Assembly (NCBI GenBank): GCA_030591105.1
Contig: JAUVBS010000068.1
Location: 1-8,473 of the forward strand
Direction of reading: 5' to 3'
From: a bacterium
GTDB lineage: Bacteria > Krumholzibacteriota > Krumholzibacteriia > LZORAL124-64-63
DNA: 8,473 bases
The notes under the pieces are model-generated. The model did no database searches. It worked only from the letters and a program-made list of their open reading frames with translations, and was not told the DNA's origin. A program made the position numbers and the translations under genes. Position 1 is the first letter of the stretch, and each line of letters opens with the position of its first letter. Shown here piece by piece: positions 4,749 through 8,473 of this stretch.

Positions 4749-5957
4749 TCAAGACCCTTCTCGTGACGAGAGCGCGGAAACACCGGGCAATTCGATGCCG
4801 GCCATGAAGGCAAGCGAGGCTCCGCCGCCGGTCGACAGATGGCTCACGCCCTCGGCCAGATGCATCTGCTTGAGCGCGGCGACGCTGTCGCCGCCGCCGA
4901 CCACGCTCACAGCGCCTCCGGCGGTCGCGGCGACGATCGCCTCCGCCACTGCACGGGTACCGTGCGCGAAGGCGGGTATCTCGAACACGCCCATCGGTCC
5001 GTTCCAAAATATCGAACGTGCGGCGCCGAGAATCTGCCCGTAGTTCGCCACCGTCGCCGGTCCGATGTCCAAGCCTTGCCAACCGTCGGCAATGTCGGTG
5101 ACCAGAACACTCTTGCGCTCGCCTTGGTCGCTGAAATCTGTGGACACGATGCAGTCCGTCGGTAGGACCAACTGGCCACGGCTGGTCGCGACAGCGTTCG
5201 TAATTTCACGCACGACCTCGAGGCTGTCGTTGTCGACCAGACTATCGCCGACATTCAAACCGTGGAGCGCGAAGAAAGTGAAGATCATGCCTCCACCGAG
5301 CACCAGTGTGTCGACCACCGTCAGGAGGTTACGGATCACCGCGAGTTTGTCCTTCACCTTGGCACCACCGAGCACGGCGACGAACGGACGCTCCGGCGCC
5401 TCGAGCAGCGAGCCGAGGTACCGCAATTCCTCAGCCATCAGTAATCCCGCATAACTCTGTTCGAAATGAGCGGGCACGCCGACGGTTGATGCATGGGCGC
5501 GGTGGGCAGTGCCGAACGCGTCGTTGACGAACGCTTCACCCAGTGCGGCCAACCCGCGCGCGAAGCCCGGATCGTTGGCTGTCTCGCCCGGCGAGAACCG
5601 TAAATTTTCCAGCAGCAGAATCTCGCCCGGCTGCAGACTCGCCGCCATGGATTCTGCATCCGGCCCTACCGTGTCCGACGCGAACCTGACCGGCGCGGTC
5701 GTCAGTTCGGCGAGACGATCGGCCACGGGCCGCAGCGAGTACGCCGGATCGATCTTGCCCTTGGGACGGCCGAGGTGACTCATCAGTATCAAGCTGCCAC
5801 CGCCCTCGATGACGTACTGTAAAGACGGTAGCGCGGAACGGATACGCGTATCGTCGGAAATCTGGCGATCGGACGCCAGTGGTACGTTGAAATCAACACG
5901 CATCAAGACCCGTTTACCGGCGGGGTCGAGACGTTCGATGCCGAGTTTCTCGCTCAT
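4749..5957 (-). CDS. pgk: Phosphoglycerate kinase
   Basis: Pgk transfers phosphate between 1,3-bisphosphoglycerate and ADP to give 3-phosphoglycerate and ATP in cytoplasmic glycolysis and gluconeogenesis. At 402 residues it is full length for a bacterial enzyme. Visible motifs are RVDFNVP (20-26), the 3-phosphoglycerate-binding SHLGRPKG (60-67), LLENLRFSPGE (115-125), FVNDAFGTAHRAHAST (143-158), LGGAKVKDK (196-204), the hinge and nucleotide region FWNGPMGVFE (317-326), VVGGGDS (352-358) and STGGGAS (375-381). The ATG at 5957 has GAGGG 7 bases upstream; an in-frame start 26 codons earlier is rejected. No gap gene is visible upstream and no tpiA between pgk and secG, unlike the common gap-pgk-tpiA-secG order. 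The gene lies 107 bases after the ComF-family gene; I see no convincing promoter in that gap. Confidence 0.98.
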   Translation of the reverse strand: MSEKLGIERLDPAGKRVLMRVDFNVPLASDRQISDDTRIRSALPSLQYVIEGGGSLILMSHLGRPKGKIDPAYSLRPVADRLAELTTAPVRFASDTVGPDAESMAASLQPGEILLLENLRFSPGETANDPGFARGLAALGEAFVNDAFGTAHRAHASTVGVPAHFEQSYAGLLMAEELRYLGSLLEAPERPFVAVLGGAKVKDKLAVIRNLLTVVDTLVLGGGMIFTFFALHGLNVGDSLVDNDSLEVVREITNAVATSRGQLVLPTDCIVSTDFSDQGERKSVLVTDIADGWQGLDIGPATVANYGQILGAARSIFWNGPMGVFEIPAFAHGTRAVAEAIVAATAGGAVSVVGGGDSVAALKQMHLAEGVSHLSTGGGASLAFMAGIELPGVSALSSREGS

Positions 5958-6064
5958 GGTACTTCCCTCTTCAAACCGGAGGTGCTCGCTCACCGCTCGG
6001 GTCGCGGTCCACCGGCCATGCGGACCGTAAATCATTTGTTTCTACACATATACAACCACAGATA

Positions 6065-6823
6065 CTAGAAGCGGACGGAGGGAGTGTCAAGACTGGGATT
6101 CGGCGGAGGTTCCGGCGGCGGCGCCAAACCAGCCGCCACGCCGAGCACCACGCGCCAGCCCGCCTCCTGCAAGGCCGCGGCGACCGCGCCGAGCGTCGCG
6201 CCGCTGGTGATCAGGTCGTCTACGATGGCCAGTCGCGGCTGCACTGCTTGCCACACATCAACTGCGGCGAAAGCGCCCGCCACGTTGGTCAAACGGTCTG
6301 GATCGGCTGCGCCCAATCGCGCCTGCTGCGCCGTCGGCCGCCGTCGGTACACCAGCCGAGCGAGGTACGGTACTGCAGTCTGCCGCGCGGCGAGCCGCGC
6401 CAGCAACGCGGCGTGGTTGAAGCCGCGCTCCCGTCGGCGTGAACGATGGAGCGGTACAGCGACCAGCGCGTCGTATTCGATGCCGGCGGCGGCGGCGGCC
6501 GCGAGAGCGTCGGCCACCAGGTCAGCCAGCGGCCACGCCAGCGCACGGACACCGCGATACTTCAGCTCCGCCAAAACCCTCACCAGATCGGCACCGGTAC
6601 GAGCACCACCGAACAGCGGCAACCCGGCCAGCAGTTCGCCTCCGCTGTGGCGCGGCGCGACCGGTCTGCGCAGACGCCCGCAGCACGCCGGACACAGGTG
6701 CGGCCGATCGAACCGACGTAAGCCCGTTACCCGCGGACCGCCAGACCAGCGCGGCGGCCAGCAGTCAAGGTCTCGGCACAGTACACACCGACGCGGATAG
6801 CAGGCGTCCAGGATCAGATCCAA
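6065..6823 (-). CDS. ComF-family protein (zinc-ribbon plus phosphoribosyltransferase-like)
   Basis: The 252-residue product has the ComF plan. An N-terminal double-zinc-knuckle region comes first (CVLC at 13-16, CPAC at 44-47). A type I phosphoribosyltransferase-like domain follows, with VPLHRSRRRERGFNHA (123-138), a TAQQARLG...RLTNVAGAF stretch (164-185) and the PRPP-binding loop LAIVDDLITSGAT (198-210). ComF is needed for DNA uptake in naturally competent bacteria, and relatives are widespread where competence is unproven; no other competence gene is visible here. The C-terminus is a Pro-rich tail of about 18 residues. The start is uncertain. TTG at 6823 gives MDLILDACYPRRC, which fits the family, but no strong ribosome-binding site precedes it, and ATT, ATC or CTG codons lie just upstream in frame. 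It follows aroE after about 105 bases, a gap holding only short GC inverted repeats. Confidence 0.9.
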   Translation of the reverse strand: MDLILDACYPRRCVLCRDLDCWPPRWSGGPRVTGLRRFDRPHLCPACCGRLRRPVAPRHSGGELLAGLPLFGGARTGADLVRVLAELKYRGVRALAWPLADLVADALAAAAAAGIEYDALVAVPLHRSRRRERGFNHAALLARLAARQTAVPYLARLVYRRRPTAQQARLGAADPDRLTNVAGAFAAVDVWQAVQPRLAIVDDLITSGATLGAVAAALQEAGWRVVLGVAAGLAPPPEPPPNPSLDTPSVRF

Positions 6824-6928
6824 CAGAATGATGGGTCCGTTCGGTAGCCGCGGATACCGCCGCGGTCGGCGGAAGGCTCAGCACAATCGATCGGGACCGG
6901 CCGAGACCGGCTCAATCTTGAATCACCG

Positions 6929-7864
6929 TCACGATTGACCGTAAGCCTCTGCTTCGGACTCCGTGTCGACGAGCGCACGACTCATGGCGGACCACGGCAG
7001 CGGCGGTCCGAACCACCAGGCGAAAGCCAGCCCCCCTTGCAAAAGCAAGACCGGCTTGCCATCGATAGCGCGTAAACCGAGAGGTGGCTCGCCGGGTGGT
7101 AACGCCCGCCCGTAACGTAAATCGAGCAGTAACGCGTCGGGCGTCGTCGCCGCGTCGGGCAGGAACGGCCGCGCATCCACTCCAGAGGCCAGACAGACGA
7201 TCCAGACGGTCGGTTCAGACGGCGGCGGCCCCGCGTGGCGCTTCAGATCGACGACGCTGATGTCCGGACCGGCAGGTAACCACTCTGCAGAAGCGAGCCA
7301 GTTACCGAAGCGTTCGCGACCGGTCGGCGAACGGTTACACACCACGATCCGACCGACACCCCAGCGCACCAAAGCGTGCACGGCGGCCCGCGCCGCACCA
7401 CCGGCCCCGAGCAAGACCGCTGCGGCAGGTGGCTCGGCGCCGGACCACGCTTCGGTCAGCACCGCCCAGATACCGCCGCTGTCGGTGTTGTGCCCCAGCC
7501 AGTGCGTCCGGTCGACACGGATCGTATTGACCGCGCCTAGCTCACGGGCGGTGTCGGTCAGTCCGTCGCAGAGCAGTGCCGCTTCTTCTTTCAGCGGTGA
7601 GGTCACGTTGGCTCCCGCAAGACCGCTCGGCCAGTCGCCGGATTTCAGTTCGTGCAGCCGGCCCCGCGGCACACGGGCGGCCAGATAATCGCCGGCGAGA
7701 TCGCGTTCGCGTAACGCCGCGTTGTGCAGTGCGGGAGAAAGTGAGTGCTCGATTGGATCACCGAGCAACGCGTAGAACGGCTGCTCCGGTACCCACGGCT
7801 CGCCGTCACGTAGCCAGCCGCCGGCCGGCGCGAGCTCTAACTGAAGCTGCAGCGGTACGCTCAT
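6929..7864 (-). CDS. aroE: Shikimate dehydrogenase (NADP+)
   Basis: AroE reduces 3-dehydroshikimate to shikimate with NADPH in aromatic amino acid synthesis. Motifs are GDPIEHSLSPALHNAAL (35-51, the shikimate-binding SLSP), GANVTSPLKEEA (84-95, catalytic Lys92), ELGAVNTI (108-115), GHNTDSGG (124-131, catalytic Asp128), the dinucleotide-binding GAGGAARA (153-160), NRS (177-179) for the NADP phosphate, and LLLQGGLAF (273-281) with the conserved Gln. At 311 residues it is longer than the usual 270-290, mainly through about 30 residues before the first strand. The ATG at 7864 follows the lgt stop with one base between (TAA-C-ATG), suggesting translational coupling; no good ribosome-binding site is visible. 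A GTG 7 codons upstream inside lgt is a weaker alternative. Confidence 0.96.
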   Translation of the reverse strand: MSVPLQLQLELAPAGGWLRDGEPWVPEQPFYALLGDPIEHSLSPALHNAALRERDLAGDYLAARVPRGRLHELKSGDWPSGLAGANVTSPLKEEAALLCDGLTDTARELGAVNTIRVDRTHWLGHNTDSGGIWAVLTEAWSGAEPPAAAVLLGAGGAARAAVHALVRWGVGRIVVCNRSPTGRERFGNWLASAEWLPAGPDISVVDLKRHAGPPPSEPTVWIVCLASGVDARPFLPDAATTPDALLLDLRYGRALPPGEPPLGLRAIDGKPVLLLQGGLAFAWWFGPPLPWSAMSRALVDTESEAEAYGQS

Positions 7865-7865
7865 G

Positions 7866-8473
7866 TTATACAGCTTCGCGACCACGGATAGACCACAACA
7901 CGAACGTCCCGGTCGCGATCAGCGCGACGCTGATCCATTGATTGTTGGTCAGGGCACCGATCATCTGATCGGACTCGTAGTAACGGGTAAAGTCGATGGC
8001 GAAACGCACCAGGCCGTATAGCAACAGGAACCGTCCGAATGTGGATCCTTCCGGCGCCGGCCGCCGTTCCCAGAGTAGTAGAGTGGCAAAGACCAGAAAG
8101 CCACCTGCTGAACCGTATAGCTGAGAAGGGTGCACCGCGGTCTGACCGAACTGCAACGTCGCTGGTGAGGAGGCCGGAAAATTCACACCGAGGCTGCAAG
8201 CGGTCGGGTGGCCGTAGCAGCAACCCGCCAGGAAACAACCGATGCGGGTAATCCCGATGCCGAGCACAACACCCGGCGAGAGCACGTCAGCGACGCGCAA
8301 GAACGGTATACCGCGGCGACGGGACAGCCACCATACCGTCAATGTGGACAGGACGATCCCGCCGTAGAGGGTCAAACCACCGTCCCAGATCGCCACTATT
8401 TGTACGAGCGAATGGTAATCACTCAGGTGCGTCACGACGTAGAACAGCCGCACGCCGATCAGGCTGGAGACCA
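7866..8473 (-). CDS. lgt: Prolipoprotein diacylglyceryl transferase, 5' end outside window
   Basis: Lgt transfers diacylglycerol from phosphatidylglycerol to the lipobox cysteine of prolipoproteins in the inner membrane. The visible 201 residues lack roughly the first quarter. They contain LIGVRLFYV (family GxRLxYV helix), DGGLTLYGGI (family GG-xx-[FH]-GG segment), the signature TRIGCFLAGCCYGHPT (family GRIGxFxxGxxxG), HPSQLYG, and a C-terminal LYGLVRFAIDFTR with the conserved Arg. Several hydrophobic spans fit a multi-pass membrane protein. Differences from E. coli Lgt are Tyr where its catalytic-loop His lies, Cys-Cys in place of the Glu-containing NGE segment, and Asp in place of Glu in the C-terminal RFxxEF motif; some of these may be normal for its lineage. 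The frame is open to the window edge, so the internal GTG at 8453 is not the start. It heads the lgt-aroE pair. Confidence 0.96.
   Translation of the reverse strand, partial: VSSLIGVRLFYVVTHLSDYHSLVQIVAIWDGGLTLYGGIVLSTLTVWWLSRRRGIPFLRVADVLSPGVVLGIGITRIGCFLAGCCYGHPTACSLGVNFPASSPATLQFGQTAVHPSQLYGSAGGFLVFATLLLWERRPAPEGSTFGRFLLLYGLVRFAIDFTRYYESDQMIGALTNNQWISVALIATGTFVLWSIRGREAV

Noticed and set aside
5958..6064. A dedicated promoter for pgk in the AT-rich patch near 6030-6060
   Set aside because: Candidate boxes such as TATATG or TTGTAT lack a matching partner hexamer at proper spacing; not strong enough to report as a feature.

Overview
This is a GC-rich (roughly 60% by eye) chromosomal stretch from a bacterium. 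It carries ordinary housekeeping genes and shows no sign of phage, transposons, CRISPR or a defence system. The gene families (an EF-G-like paralogue, an outer-membrane-barrel-like protein with a signal peptide, Lgt, a lysine-rich histone-H1-like protein, and a secG-tRNA-Leu(GAG) pair) point to a Gram-negative bacterium. A deltaproteobacterial or Myxococcota-like lineage is my best guess, but that is inference; no taxonomic marker gene is present.

Layout. Bases 1-1582 (minus) hold most of an EF-G-like translational GTPase; its 3' end lies outside the window. Bases 1583-1956 form a divergent control region with a recognisable minus-strand promoter and a weaker plus-strand one. Bases 1957-2856 (plus) encode a secreted, probably outer-membrane beta-barrel protein. 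That gene converges on 3106-3582 (minus), which encodes a 158-residue Lys/Ala/Val repeat protein resembling histone H1. About 245 bases upstream of the repeat gene is the best promoter in the window (TTGACA, 18-base spacer, AATAAT, GC-rich discriminator). The transcribed stretch between them has several hairpins and no convincing ORF, so it is either a long structured leader or an unannotated small RNA.

From 8473 down to 4044 everything is on the minus strand, in the order lgt (5' end missing), aroE, a ComF-family gene, pgk, an intrinsic terminator, secG, tRNA-Leu(GAG) and a second intrinsic terminator. lgt and aroE are separated by one base and are probably translationally coupled. These genes serve lipoprotein maturation, shikimate synthesis, possibly DNA uptake, glycolysis and protein export; they share a direction of transcription rather than a pathway.

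The items most worth a second look are the promoter plus structured leader in front of the histone-like gene, the pairwise pattern of synonymous Val codons inside its repeat, and the unusual G-domain residues of the EF-G-like protein.
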